From the NCBI RefSeq assembly GCF_037893015.1, contig NC_133663.1, positions 219,507,753-219,571,752 of the forward strand: a DNA stretch of 64,000 bases, in the 5' to 3' direction. This document shows positions 22,062 to 34,020 of this stretch, piece after piece. Positions within the stretch are counted from its first letter, which is position 1; every line of letters begins with the position of its first letter. A program made the position numbers and the translations under genes. Origin of the DNA: Macrotis lagotis (lineage: Eukaryota > Chordata > Mammalia > Peramelemorphia > Peramelidae). The notes under the pieces were generated by a model. It did no database searches and was not told the origin of the DNA. It saw nothing but the letters and a program-made list of their open reading frames with translations.

Positions 22062-22667
22062 ATGCCTGAGGAGAACCATACTTTGACAAGTGATTTTACC
22101 TTTGTTGCTTTTACAGACCTTATGAGAGGCCGATCCTTCTCATTTTGGGATTACTTTAAATCCTCATGACAACCATAATAGGAAAAGTTAGACTGAAGTT
22201 AGTTTAAATGGAACTTGACTTCATCATCTATATATTTGTTTCTTAATAGAATGGCTTTTATGGATGCTTGTGATTCCTGTGACATTATTCTGAAAATTTC
22301 TGTGAATTTTCTCTCTCAGGATATTTCATTATTTCATTCTAGGAGTGTATGGTGCAATTTTATTTTCTTTGTCTTGTTCTGTACTAGCAGCCTTGGCATA
22401 TGACTGCTATGTGATGATATGTAACCCACTGAAAGAAGCTCTGCATTCAGATGATCATTGGAGTATATATATATATATCTGGCAACCTGCATCCCACAGT
22501 TCATGTAGTCTTTTTATTCAGATTAACATTCTGCAATTCTCATCAACTCAATCATTTCTTTTCTGATGTTCTTCCATTATGCTGATTCTCTAGTATTGAC
22601 CCTTACAGTAATGAACCAATGATATTTATCTCCTCATGACCAGTTCAAGTCTTCTGGATAATAATTG

Positions 22668-23113
22668 TGAGGAAAATGCTGGTGTTTGGATTCCACAAGA
22701 ATGTGAAGGAAGGATAATGAGTTTACATTACAAAGACTGGGCTCTACCTATTGTTGCTTTATGGGCAGGTTACCTCAAAACTAATCAAAACCTGATGAGA
22801 TTTCTCCACCTGCTTTTAACTTAACCTAGAGTTTTGACCTCCTTTGTGAATGCTCAAGGAGATCTAGGTGTTCTTGCTCATTAGTATAATGAGTATAATT
22901 AATATAATGAGCAAGGAGGGGGGAAATGTATAGGAACCAATATATCAATTAGATTTGTAACCCCAGCCTATGATTGGCATGAGGGGGCAGGAACAAAGCC
23001 TTTCAAAGTGCATAAAAGAACTTGTATTTTGAGATTTCCCTACCCCTCTCTTCTACCATGAGAGAGTTGTGCCATTTTGTTAAGATATCTTAATTTGTAT
23101 TAGACTAGATTCA
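22668..23113 (+). mobile_element. Solo LTR inside the OR pseudogene
   Basis: Endogenous retrovirus LTR fossil beginning TGAGGAAAATG and ending near TTCA. It is related to the LTR at 18288-19034 over most of its length. Flanking bases ATTG and ATTA could be a decayed 4-bp target duplication. No internal viral region. It lies at the point where about 70 OR codons are missing. Confidence 0.65.
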
Positions 23114-23207
23114 ATTAATGAAGAAGATATTTTTATCTTTATTGCTATTTTTATACAATAGTAAATTCCTCTTTTAAAAGTCCTTTTCTAGCTTGAGAAA
23201 CAATTAT

Positions 23208-23624
23208 TGTATGAACTCATGTAAGGGGTTAATAGACAGAGTGCGTGGCCATGAGGAGTTCATCCTGAGAGTCATTGAGACCTGGGACAACAGGAATGTC
23301 CATACCAGAGTGCTCTGAACTCAGGAAGGAGCTCTGGCCTTTCTCTCTCTTTGTTATCCTGCCTTTCATCCTTGTTGAATATTCTCAGGAAGGACCTTTT
23401 GTCCTTATCCCTCTGCCTTTCATCCTTATCTTGTTGAAGATTCCACATATTCCAGGATACACACCTTTTGTGTCATGCCTGTTACACTTTCACAGTGCCT
23501 GGAGATGAGGAATGCTGATACAGGGGGCCTAGGCTTATATATACCCTTACTCAACTATGTGAGTCAGAGATGTAGCATATACCTGCAGTAAACTCCTTGC
23601 TTATCTCTCACTGGCTGACTTTCA
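23208..23624 (+). mobile_element. Solo LTR (417 bp) in the OR pseudogene C-tail
   Basis: It starts TGTATGAACT and ends CTTTCA, with TTAT on both sides (23204-23207 and 23625-23628). OR sequence continues on each side, which fixes both ends. A TATA-like TATATATACC lies near 23535 and an AATAAA-like region follows. The 4-bp duplication fits a class I (gamma-like) retrovirus. It is unrelated in sequence to the neighbouring LTR. No internal region remains. Confidence 0.75.
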
Positions 23625-23645
23625 TTATTGAACATGAAGGTCATG

Positions 23646-24123
23646 CCCCCCCCCCCCCCCCAAAGAGCTGTGTAAATTAGGCTGATGCCCAGCTGCCCAG
23701 AGTGGACCGCAACAAACTCAGGACATTTTCAAGCAAAATTAGTCCACAGAATGATGCAGTATTCAATGCCCTTGTGAAATGTTTCAATTCTGAGTGCTAA
23801 GCATGGTCAGCCTGTCTTGTCCTGATCAGATTTCAGGGATTGGGTTCCCTAACTGTGTCTTCAGTTAGAGCACTTCAGCCTTTTTGCACCTAAAGAACAT
23901 CTCCTTGGAAGATTTCTGCTTGGAGCAAGCAGGATTCTAATTTATTTACCTGGGCTGTTGCTGGTTTCTCTTTTTGGACATCTTTCCCAATATCACAAGC
24001 TTCTGGCTTTCCTTTTCTGCAAGTGCTGCACTAGATGACACCGCTTATTGTTGTTTGTGAATTTGTGCATCATTATTTAACCTACTATCCTTTGTAGATC
24101 TTGGAACATTTGGGGAGAGTTAC
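23646..24123. other. Poly(C) tract and unassigned DNA
   Basis: A C-run of about 17 lies at 23646-23662, inside or just after the OR tail remnant. The rest shows no gene. Confidence 0.45.
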
Positions 24124-24133
24124 GCTCCTCTTT

Positions 24134-24285
24134 TTTTTTTTTTTTTTTTGGTAAGGCAGTGGGTTTAAATGACTTGCCCAAGGTCATTCAGCTAGGTAAT
24201 TATTAAGTGTCTGAAGCTGGATTTGAACTCAGCTCCTAATGATTCCAGGGCCAGTGCTCTATCCATTGTGCAACCTAGCTGCCCC
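24134..24285 (-). mobile_element. tRNA-derived marsupial SINE
   Basis: A T-run then GTAAGGCAGTGGGTTTAAAT, ending CAACCTAGCTGCCCC. Target duplication GCTCCTCTTT at 24124-24133 and 24290-24299. Confidence 0.92.
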
Positions 24286-24329
24286 ATGGGCTCCTCTTTA
24301 AAATCTTTCATACATGTCATCAGAAAAAG

Positions 24330-25005
24330 GGAAGGTCACAGCATGTGGTGAGAACAAGGGATGTTCATACAATTAGGAACCCTATGATATGGCAAGATCA
24401 CCTTGCTGACAAAGATCCATATAGACAAAGTAAAGCTAAATGCTACAGAATTGATGCTTTCAAATTACAGTGCTGGAGAAGATTTTTTTTAAACTTTTAA
24501 AATTTATTTTTATTTTATTTAGGGAAATGAGGCTAAATGATTTGTCCAAAGTCACACAGCTAGGCAATTATTAAGTATCTGAGACTGGATTTAAACTCAG
24601 GTCCTCCTGACTCCAGGGCTGGTGCTCTATCCACTGCCACCACCTAGCTGTCCCCTGGAAAAGACTTTTGAGAGTACCATGGATAGAAAGTAGGTCTAAT
24701 CAATCAGTATTTAAAGAAATTAATTCAAGTTATTCATTGGAGGGTCAAATTCTGAACTGAAGTTTAAATACTTTGGTCACACAATGAAAAAGTTAGACTC
24801 ATCAGAAAAAAATCCTGAGGTTGGGAAAGATTGAAGGCAAAAGGATGGATAGGTAGTGTCATTGAAGCAATGAATATGAATTTGGACAGATTTTGAGAAA
24901 CAGAGGAGGATAGAAGGGCCTGGCATGTTATGGTCCATGGAGTCATGAAGAGGCAGACATAACTGACCAAGAGAAAAACCAAAACAACAACAAAGACAAG
25001 GAAAA
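24330..25005 (+). mobile_element. RTE-type LINE 3' end
   Basis: Matches the 3' coding end of mammalian RTE/BovB-like LINEs: GATGCTTTCAAATTACAGTG then CTGGAGAAGA and CTTTTGAGAGTACCATGGAT, then TTCATTGGAGGGTCAAAT, TACTTTGGTCACACAATG, GATTGAAGGCAAAAGG, GAATTTGGACAG, AGAAGGGCCTGGCATG, and a GTCATGAAGAGGCAGACATA / AACAACAACAA terminus. The encoded order is KYFGHTM, GKIEGKR, MNLDRF, RRAWHVMVHGVMKRQT, so it is the C-terminal tail after reverse transcriptase. It is split by a SINE at 24486-24654. Confidence 0.82.
24486..24654 (-). mobile_element. tRNA-derived marsupial SINE in the RTE LINE
   Basis: T/A-rich tail then AAATGAGGCTAAATGATTTG, ending CACCTAGCTGTCCC. Target duplication CTGGAGAAGATTT / CTGGAAAAGACTT at 24473-24485 and 24655-24667. 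Confidence 0.9.
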
Positions 25006-25139
25006 TCCTCATCACATCCTCCTATGGTGAACTTGTTGGAAATCATGAATGAGAATTCTATAGAATGGATAGGCATGAATGGTGACTTGCCTCACTGGAG
25101 GGAATAACTACATTATCTTTTTTGACTATAAAGAAGCAA

Positions 25140-25492
25140 AGCAAAGTAGCGGAGTACTGCTCGCTCTGGTGTTGGTCTGGACATGAATTTCCAAGAGTCA
25201 GGTCGGGTAGACAAACATATCCAAACACGAAAGGTTGGGAAGTGAAATCTACCAACTTTATTTTTGGAAACTCAGACTTTTTATAGCAAAATCTTATCTC
25301 AGGAATGACTGGTTAAAAGAGATCCAGTATTACAATTTCCTGGGTAAATTTACAATATTTGTTCTTAGAAATCTGCATACTTCTCTATTTAAGAAACCTT
25401 TTACAACCACCTCTGGAGCCACAGATTATCCTAGGTCAGGGTTCACTGGTGAGCCAACAGATCCGTACAGTGAGCAATAATCCACTCACATG
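25140..25492 (-). mobile_element. Probable solo LTR
   Basis: Read on the minus strand it has LTR-like order: a TG start near 25490, a TATA-like CTATAAAAAG at about 25282, a poly(A)-signal-like AATAAAG about 20 bp on, then a GC-richer 3' part. No retroviral coding region flanks it. The ends are approximate and the family is unknown; an old LTR is the best reading but not certain. Confidence 0.45.
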
Positions 25493-25880
25493 TTTGATGG
25501 GAAAAGTCACCAAGTATATGTGAATATCACTCCCTGGGGCTGGCCCTGTACAGCAGAGGAATTATATGCTTAAATTGACTATAATAGACCTCAAATACTT
25601 TTAAAATGTATATTTTAGCAATAGTATATTTATTTTAATATTATCTCTATAATATATATACATGTGCTATCCTTTGTGTTTGTAGACATAGATGCTTTAT
25701 GTTATGTATTTATGTATTTATTGCCTCCTGCTTCAATCCCTTATCGTTATGACATTAGCTTCCTAATTGGTTTTTTTGACTTGTCTCTATTGTCTCTAAT
25801 TAGTCAGTCTATATAAACATTCATGGAGCATCTACTATGGGCCAGTAACTGCTAAATTCTGGGAATGCAAGAAGGGTTAA
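25493..25880. other. Intergenic DNA, start of an old repeat
   Basis: TA-rich; no gene. From about 25800 the CATCTACTATGGGCCAGTAA signature opens the unnamed old repeat that continues past the SINE. Confidence 0.45.
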
Positions 25881-25893
25881 AAGACTATTATTA

Positions 25894-26037
25894 GGGGTGG
25901 CTAGGTGGCATAGTAGATAAAGCACCAGCCTTGGAGTCAGGAGTACATGGGTTCAAATCCGGTCTCAGACACTTAATAATTACCTAGCTGTGTGGCCTTG
26001 GGCAAGCCACCTAACCCCATTGCCTTGCAAAAAAAAA
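25894..26037 (+). mobile_element. tRNA-derived marsupial SINE
   Basis: Complete copy from GGGGTGGCTAGGTGGCATAG to the A-tail. Perfect 13-bp target duplication AAGACTATTATTA at 25881-25893 and 26038-26050. Few differences from the family consensus; likely young. Confidence 0.95.
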
Positions 26038-26050
26038 AAGACTATTATTA

Positions 26051-26520
26051 TCCTCAAGGAGCTCACAATCTAATGGACAGGCAACAAGAAAATATGCAAA
26101 TATAAGCTTTTTATAAAAAAAAAGGAAAACAATTGAGAGAAGTCATTGGAATGAAGAGGGGTTGGGAAAACTTCTTGTAAAAGATTAATACTAATAGCTA
26201 GCATTTATGTAGTACTAACTTTTTACAAATATTATGTCATTTGATTTGGAGGTGGATGTTATTTTTAAGTTCCATTTCACAATTGAAACAACTGAGGCAA
26301 ACATATTTGAATTCAGTTCTTGACTCCTGGCAAAGGACTAACTAGGTGCTTTGTAATTAAGGTGAGATTTTAGTTGGGACTTGTAATTTAGGGAAGCAAG
26401 GAAATAGAGATGATAAGCCAGAATATTTCAGACATAGGGGCAAGGAAACAGAGATGATAAGCCAGAATATTTCAGACATACGGGATAACAGTTGGCAGTA
26501 TCTGGAACCAAGAGATGTTT
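26051..26520. repeat. Old repeats: unnamed repeat, MIR piece, 44-bp duplication
   Basis: 26051-26170 continues the unnamed repeat (AAGGAGCTCACAATCTAATG). About 26190-26340 is MIR-like (AGCTAGCATTTATGTAGTAC, AACTGAGGCAAAC). 26397-26440 and 26441-26484 are a 44-bp tandem duplication with about two differences. Confidence 0.6.
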
Positions 26521-27175
26521 CTAATCCCCCCATGTTATTCTCTCACTCAATAAACTACAGTGAGTCCCTACACCAGCAGGAGCAAATATAAACTTCTTTA
26601 TGTGGAATTTAAAGCTTACCACAGGGGTGGCTAGGTGGCTAGGTGGCACAATGGTTAGAGCCCTGGCCCTGGAGTCAGGAGTACCTTGAGTTCAAATCTG
26701 CCCTCAGACACTTGATAATTACCTAGCTGTGTGGTCTTGGGCAAGCCACTTAACCCCATTGCCTTGCAAAAGAAAAAAATAATAAATAAACGTAAAGCCT
26801 ACCACAATCTCCAATTTGACTCCAACATACATCTCCCATGTTATTACTTAGTACTTTCCTTACGATACTCTGGAGTCCAGTCAAATTAGTCTTCTTGCTA
26901 TTATTCATGAACATCCTTCCATCTCCTATCTTGGTTCCTTTGCACAAGTTATTCATCAAGCTGGAACAAAGTCCCTTCCTCATCTCCAGCTCTTAAGAAT
27001 CTACAGTTTCCTTCAATCAGATTCAAGCAGTATATTTCAGATGTTGTTCCCAATTTCCTGATTTTTAGTACTTTTTCTTACCCCAAATTTCCCTGAATGC
27101 ATTTTTGGGTGTGTTTTGTGTATACTTAGATATGTGCCTACTGCCAGAAACTGTTAGCATGTAAGCATCCATGAA
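26521..27175 (+). repeat. L2 LINE 3' end, split by a SINE
   Basis: L2-type order: CTCAATAAACTACAGTGAGT, [SINE], CCTTTGCACAAGTTATTCATC, GGAACAAAGTCCCTTCCTCA, ending with a GTTAGCATGTAAGCATC segment. The short minus-strand frame here is a shadow. Confidence 0.65.
26624..26793 (+). mobile_element. tRNA-derived marsupial SINE in L2
   Basis: Head with a duplicated GGTGGCTA unit, otherwise typical. Target duplication AAAGC(T/C)TACCACA at 26611-26623 and 26794-26806. Confidence 0.93.
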
Positions 27176-27458
27176 GTAACGGATTGTTTCATTTATATTT
27201 GCATCATAGCACCATAAATTGCCTGACAGAATATATATATTTATATGTTTATTGTTTGATTGTATTATTAGAGATAGCCACAACAAGGTGACTCAGAAAC
27301 AATAAACAGGTAACTTACTGTTTCTCAGATCATGAATATTAACAAATCAAACACTGATTTACCTATATTACTTTGAAATTTTATTTTTCAAGTATCCTAA
27401 AGAATTGATTCGGGGAAATATATGTAAACAGTTCTGTTTATTATTAAGAGAAGGTTAA

Positions 27459-28781
<1,323 letters not shown>

Positions 28782-29829
28782 TATTAATTTAATAAATATG
28801 GAGAAGCCTTCCTTTGGGTAAACCATGCCTTACTTCCTAACAGAAAATTCATATTAGCAAGGAACCTTATGAGTGTAATCAATGTTAGACAGCTTTTGAC
28901 TGGAGAACATAGCTAGCAAAACATTCATCTAAGGAAGATTTCTGAATGTGGCATTACCTTCATTTGAAGCTAATCCCTTACCTGGTACAAGAAATGTCAT
29001 TGTAGAGTAACCCTGAAAATATAAGATAACAAAAAGCATTGTTGCAGCTAGGACAGGAGTTTCATGGTTATTCTCCCATCATTTAGCAATAAAGGTTTTC
29101 TAAAAGGGTAATTTTATGAAAACTCAGCACCACCACAAAGGCATGAAGGATAGCTTATGCACAAAACTGATGAATTTAAACCCCATATGCTGGACTGAAA
29201 TTTTGGTTTTAATTATCTGACTTCTTGACTTCATATCAAGATAGAGAAATAGGGGTAAGTGCCAGTTGCTGAGATGTAGTTCTACAGAGAAAGCAGCAGC
29301 CCAGAGGAAGATTGCTGATTATTTCCTTATATATAGGGTAAATCTGGTTTCTTGATGTGGACTATGGCAACCTTTTCAGTTTTCCCTAGTTCCAGAGTCT
29401 CTACTGTATGGTATCCAGGGGCCAGGCTTATATTTTATTTCCAGAAGACTCTGCAAAAGCCTTTAACTACAGATAAAGGGGATGACTTTTAAAAGCCCCT
29501 CAGGCTTTTGCAAAGTTAATGAAGAAAAATACTTGGGGCACTTTTAACAAAAGCAAAAACCTTTATATATGTGTTTCTGTTTCTATAGATCTCTTTACAC
29601 ACATGCACATTTGTGTATATACATGCAAATATACATATGAAAATGTATATATAGATAATGATATAAAGATATTGATACAGATGAAGAATTCAGAGAAAAT
29701 GCAAAAACTTCTATGAAGTGATGAAGAATAAAAGTATTAGCCTAAAGCGTAGTATGCATGTTGATGATTACAATATATATGGAGACAGCTTCAAAAAAAA
29801 AAGGAAAAAAAAGAGAAGGTTAAACTAAA

Positions 29830-30680
29830 TAGTTCCTCAGAGTTGGAAGGAACCTTAGGGGTTATTGTGGGAGAAATATTTCTTCTATAAGTTCGTGTGT
29901 AGGTAACTGTTACTCAATATATATTTACCATAGCACAGAAATTAGAGATGGTTAAAAACTTAGGTTTTATTGTTTCACTCCAGCATAGGTTCAGACACCC
30001 AGAGAAAATTCAAACAACCATTAGGATTATAACAAGGTTTCTTATAGGCAAAATTACATCAGAATGACAGAGAAATAATTCACACTTGGATTAGGATTAC
30101 AAAAATTAAAGAGAATATAGATCTGTAATCTCATATTTCCTTCAATGTCAGAAAACTAAACAGTTAAATAATCATAATCTCATACATCCCCTATGAAAAC
30201 AAAGCTCTTGAAATAAACTCTTTAGGTAAACTAAGTCAAGTTATAGATTAAATTGCATTTAGAGGATTCATGAATAGACTGATTGAATAGTAGGATTTTT
30301 ATGCTGCTAAGAAGTCAGGGCTAGCTGAGATTCTTTTAAAAATTCCTTTTAATTTAAGGAATATTTAAGTCTCTTAGTAAAATTTTACTTCCTATGGGAA
30401 CAGGGTTTTGTCAGGTGAAGTTAATATTAAGGCAGACTTTGAGTTAACCCAAATTTGTAGGCATAATGGTCCTGCACCCTGAATATAAAAGGAAATTGGA
30501 AAATTTTTATAACAAGATCATCTAGTCCAACCTTTGATTTCATAGATAAGAAATGGAGATTCAGAAATATTAAATAAATTGTATAAAATTACACAGCTAC
30601 TAAATGTCAGAGCTAGGGATTTAACCTGGTTACAGTTATTTGTTACAGTGCTTATCCCACTACACAGTACTGTCTGTGAA
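29830..30680 (+). repeat. MIR-like SINE split by a later insertion
   Basis: CAGAGTTGGAAGGAACCTTAG at about 29838 and AGATCATCTAGTCCAACCTT at about 30515 are adjacent in intact members of this old SINE (next: GATAAGAAATGGAGATTCAG, TTACACAGCTACTAAATG). About 650 bp were inserted between them. Confidence 0.65.
29866..30514 (-). mobile_element. Probable solo LTR inserted in an old SINE
   Basis: Minus-strand reading: TG near 30514, an AATAAA signal (about 29970), ending TTTCTCCCACA at 29866. Non-coding, about 650 bp, and bounded by two halves of an older SINE. Best read as a solo LTR fossil of unknown family. A clear target duplication was not found. Confidence 0.5.
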
Positions 30681-30784
30681 TTGTGCTACTTTCTGAGAGA
30701 AGATGAAGTTGAAGACGTAGCACTCTAAAAATAACGCATATTGTCCAAATCTTGTGTATGGGACTTGTATTAAGAATCTTCTGG

Positions 30785-30948
30785 GATGGGGGGGGGGGGG
30801 AGGCTAGGTGGTGCAGTGGTTATAGCACCGACACTGGAGTCAGGAGTACCTGAGTTCAAATTTGACCTCAGACACTTGATAATTACCTAGCTGTGTGGCC
30901 TTGGGCAAGCCACTTAACCCCATTGCCTTGCAAAAACCTAAAAAACAA
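30785..30948 (+). mobile_element. tRNA-derived marsupial SINE with a poly(G) head
   Basis: Starts with a G-run (about 13 G) and then GGCTAGGTGGTGCAGTGG; tail CAAAAACCTAAAAAACA. Target duplication AATCTTCTGG at 30775-30784 and 30949-30958. Confidence 0.92.
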
Positions 30949-30958
30949 AATCTTCTGG

Positions 30959-32279
30959 TAGGTTGATAATTTATTCTCATCAGAAAATAAAGCGACTTGA
31001 TGGACAACTCATTGGACATTTTATATTTCCAGAGAATAAATGGCTTTTGTGTGAAAGATGACATGCACTTTGTTCATATATTTGAGCCATTGATACTGTT
31101 AGTGGGACATACCCTAGGGATGTTATTGAGAAGAAACAAAGACCTATGTCAAAATAAAGATGTTGTTCAAAATAAAATAAACTTCAAATAATCTATATTT
31201 CCCACATATATATATATATATATTTCATCTATAAGAATATGTTCATATATATATTTATTATGAGTGAACATATGCATATGAGTGAATCAAAATATGGCAT
31301 TAAGGGAAATGAAAATTATATAGATATATGAAAGGATATGCATCTGGTATCTCAATGGAACAGATTTATTCTTGGGGACTTCTCAAAAATCACTCTTTGT
31401 CTCACTCAGGCTTTTCTGGGAATACAGTAGTTATCTGGAACCCACAGATATAGATAATAGGACTTCAGTTTTCAGACAAGCCCTCCAATCTAGCAGAGCA
31501 TATCAAAAACAAGAGAACCTTTATTTCACTCTACAGAAAACTGGAGAAACTCTTCCATTTTCACGGGAGTTCATAAGCATTGAAGAAGAAACCCAGGTCT
31601 ATTAGGGACTTGCAGTTTGATGTGGAACAAGTTAATTTATTTTACCAAACTTTCCTTTCCTCATATGCAAAATAAAGAGAATGGAGGCAGAATATCCAGG
31701 TACTCTTTGGGCAATAAATCTTATGAGTCAAAGGACCCAAAGGACACACAGGAGCAAAAAAAAAAATTTGAGACAAGTCCTTTCCCTTTAGTTTAATCCC
31801 ATGCTCCAACCCAGAGTCTTAAAAAGGCTTTCCAGCCTTATGGTATTAAGCTAGGTATTTAGACTACCAGAAGGGAAATAGTCTCGAAGCTAACAAACTG
31901 CTACATCCCAGACCAGTACTTACCCAAATAATTCAGTCCAAGTCCAGGTTTTGGCTTCTTTGTATTTTGTCTCAGTCTTTTGCCATCTGTTCATTGATAA
32001 CTCATGTACTAATTCTTTAGTGATGAAACTTTCTCCAAACCTCTAGAAGCAAAGGGTTTGTAAACTCTTGCCCTGGGATAGGATAAATTTTTCTCTGCAC
32101 AGCTGTAGCATATGATGCATGTGTTCTCATTTACTATTACATATGCTAACTAGAGTGACATAAATACTAATTGGACAACACTTTTCAGTGTCTACAATCA
32201 AACTTAATTACTCAAAGTGTGCAAATGTTTACTTTTTTTTTTAAAGATCACCATAACAGTGATGATTTAGGAGTTTCAT
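30959..32279. other. Intergenic DNA, nothing recognised
   Basis: A short TA microsatellite at about 31206-31224. The 64- and 77-residue frames show no family features. No gene is claimed. Confidence 0.4.
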
Positions 32280-32292
32280 CAGGTTTCTTTCT

Positions 32293-33262
32293 CTTTAAAT
32301 AGTATTTTATTTTTTTTTCCATTACATGTCAAGACAAGTTTTATCATTCACTTACAAGATTTTGAATTCCAAATTTTTCTCTCTCCCTCCCTGCCTTCCC
32401 CTCTTCCTAAAATGTGAGGCAATTTGATATAGTGTGCAATCATATAGAACATAGTTCCATATCACTCACAGTTGTGAAATATATAATAGGTCAAAAGAAA
32501 AAAAAACATGAAAAAAGAATAAAGTAAAAAATTATGCTTCTATTTGCATTCAGTGTCCAACAGGTCTTTATCTGAAATCAACAGCATTTTCCTTCATGTC
32601 TCCTCATACTGTCTTGTTTTCTTGTGTTGCTGAGAAGAGATGATTAATTTGTAGTTAATCATCGCAAAATATTGCTGATGCTACATACAAATTTTTCTGG
32701 ATCTGCTCAGTTCACTTAGCATCAGTTCACTTTGCATTAGTTCTTATTTTCCTGAAATTTGCCTATTCTTCTTTTTCTTTTGCTTTTTTTGGTACAATAG
32801 TGTTTCATTTCATTCATAGACTATAGCTTGTTGAGCCATTTTCCTTCTTTGTCATAAGAGACAATTTGATATAATTGTTTTCATTTGCATTTCTCTAATC
32901 AAAAATGACTTAGAGTATTTCTTCATATGCCTATAGATAGTTTTGATTTCTCTTTCTGAAAACTACCTGTTCATATTCTTTGACCATTTATCAATTGGGC
33001 AATGACTTATATTCTTATACATTTGATTAAGCTCTCTCTATATTTGAGAAATAAGATCTTTATCAGAGACACTTGCTGTAAAGATTGTTTCTCAGATTTC
33101 AGTTTCCTTTTATCTCAGTTGCATTAGTTTTGTTTGTACAAAAATCTTTTAATTTAATATGAACAAAATTATCCATTATCCATTTCATAATTCTCTCTTT
33201 CACTTGTTGGGACTCTCTATCTCCCCTTCCCTTCTCCATAGATCTGACAGGTAGACTATTAG
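32293..33262 (-). mobile_element. Old LINE-1 3' portion, 5'-truncated
   Basis: Minus-strand ORF2 pieces include KWIMDNFVHIKLKDFCTNK (equivalent of DYIKLKSFCTDK in the 20-kb copy) and GRGDRES; then the 3' UTR to a T-run. Target duplication CAGGTTTCTTTCT at 32280-32292 and 33263-33275. A different, more diverged subfamily than the 2-kb and 20-kb copies. Confidence 0.88.
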
Positions 33263-33275
33263 CAGGTTTCTTTCT

Positions 33276-33600
33276 TCTATGAGATTTCTTTCTGAACATA
33301 TACATGAACTCCTTCTATGGAGACAAGTCCCCCAGTCTGTGTTAGCCAGTCATCACTGCCCTTGAGCCACATGAACTTTAAATCTCAAATGTGGGAAGCA
33401 GGAGTAAGTCCTGCTTAGGAACAGACTGTTGACTAGAATCTCAGGTGAGTTTTTATACTGTTAACTAAAATTGATTAACACATAATTTAATTGGGAGTTT
33501 ACTTCAAAATTCCTGAAAAAGTTGTTTATAAAACTTGATTACTGGTCTGTCTTTATGGGGGATGTATAACTATGCATAACAGATTTTTTAAAAAGGCAAA
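33276..33600. other. Intergenic DNA, nothing recognised
   Basis: No gene or assigned repeat. Confidence 0.35.
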
Positions 33601-34020
33601 TTCTGTTTATTATGCTAATCACTAAGTAAACATTTATTAAATCCCTACTACTTATCAGACACTGTGCTAAATGCTGGTGATACCAAAAGAGGCAAATGAC
33701 AACTCTTAGTCTCAATGAATTTACAATTTCATGGGAGAGACAATGAGCAAATATATAAGAAACTATGTTCAGGAACAATACAAAATAATTAAAAGAGGGA
33801 AGGCAGGAAAATTAAGAGGGGTGGGGAAAGGTTTCCTGTAGTTACTACTACTACTATTACAGTGTAGATGGGATTTCAGTCAGCATTTGAAAGAAGCCAG
33901 GGAAACAAGGATACAGGGATGAGGAGGAAGATCATGGGGGGGATGGGGGGGGGGGACTGCCCAGGAAGGGCAGGGAAAACTGAGAGATAGAGAGTCTTAT
34001 TGAGGGAATGGTAAAATAAG
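33600..34020 (+). repeat. Unnamed old interspersed repeat
   Basis: AAACATTTATTAAATCCCTA, CAGACACTGTGCTAAATGCT, then GTTTCCTGTAG, GGGATTTCAGTCAGCATTTG and AAGAAGCCAGGG give the clearest copy of the repeat also seen at 11915, 25800 and 54250. A G-run (33935-33955) interrupts it. Confidence 0.6.

Larger units (their letters stand above)
22062..23645 (+). pseudogene. Olfactory receptor pseudogene, split by two LTRs
   Basis: Second member of the OR array. It starts at an ATG (22062) with MPEENHTLTSDF (NHT glycosylation site) and a fair acceptor upstream. Recognisable pieces out of frame with each other: RMAFMDACDSCDI (TM2/loop), ALAYDCYVMICNPL (a degraded [10 protein letters not shown]), then the TM4-TM5 region to about 22667. 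About 70 codons (end of TM5 to extracellular loop 3) are missing there. A TM7 segment (GCTATTTTTATACAATAG to GAGAAACAA) reappears at 23114-23203, and the C-tail resumes at 23629 (TGAACATGAAGGTCATG). A solo LTR occupies each gap. It has many frameshifts and stops, including TAA/TGA stops within TM2 to TM5, and no function is possible. Confidence 0.92.

Noticed and set aside
24764-25076. Two overlapping minus-strand frames of 83 and 99 residues
   Set aside because: Antisense of the RTE LINE 3' coding end.
23208-25492. The LTRs at 23.2 kb and 25.1 kb as the two ends of one provirus
   Set aside because: Opposite orientation, unrelated sequence, and OR sequence plus a 4-bp duplication close off the first one as a solo LTR.
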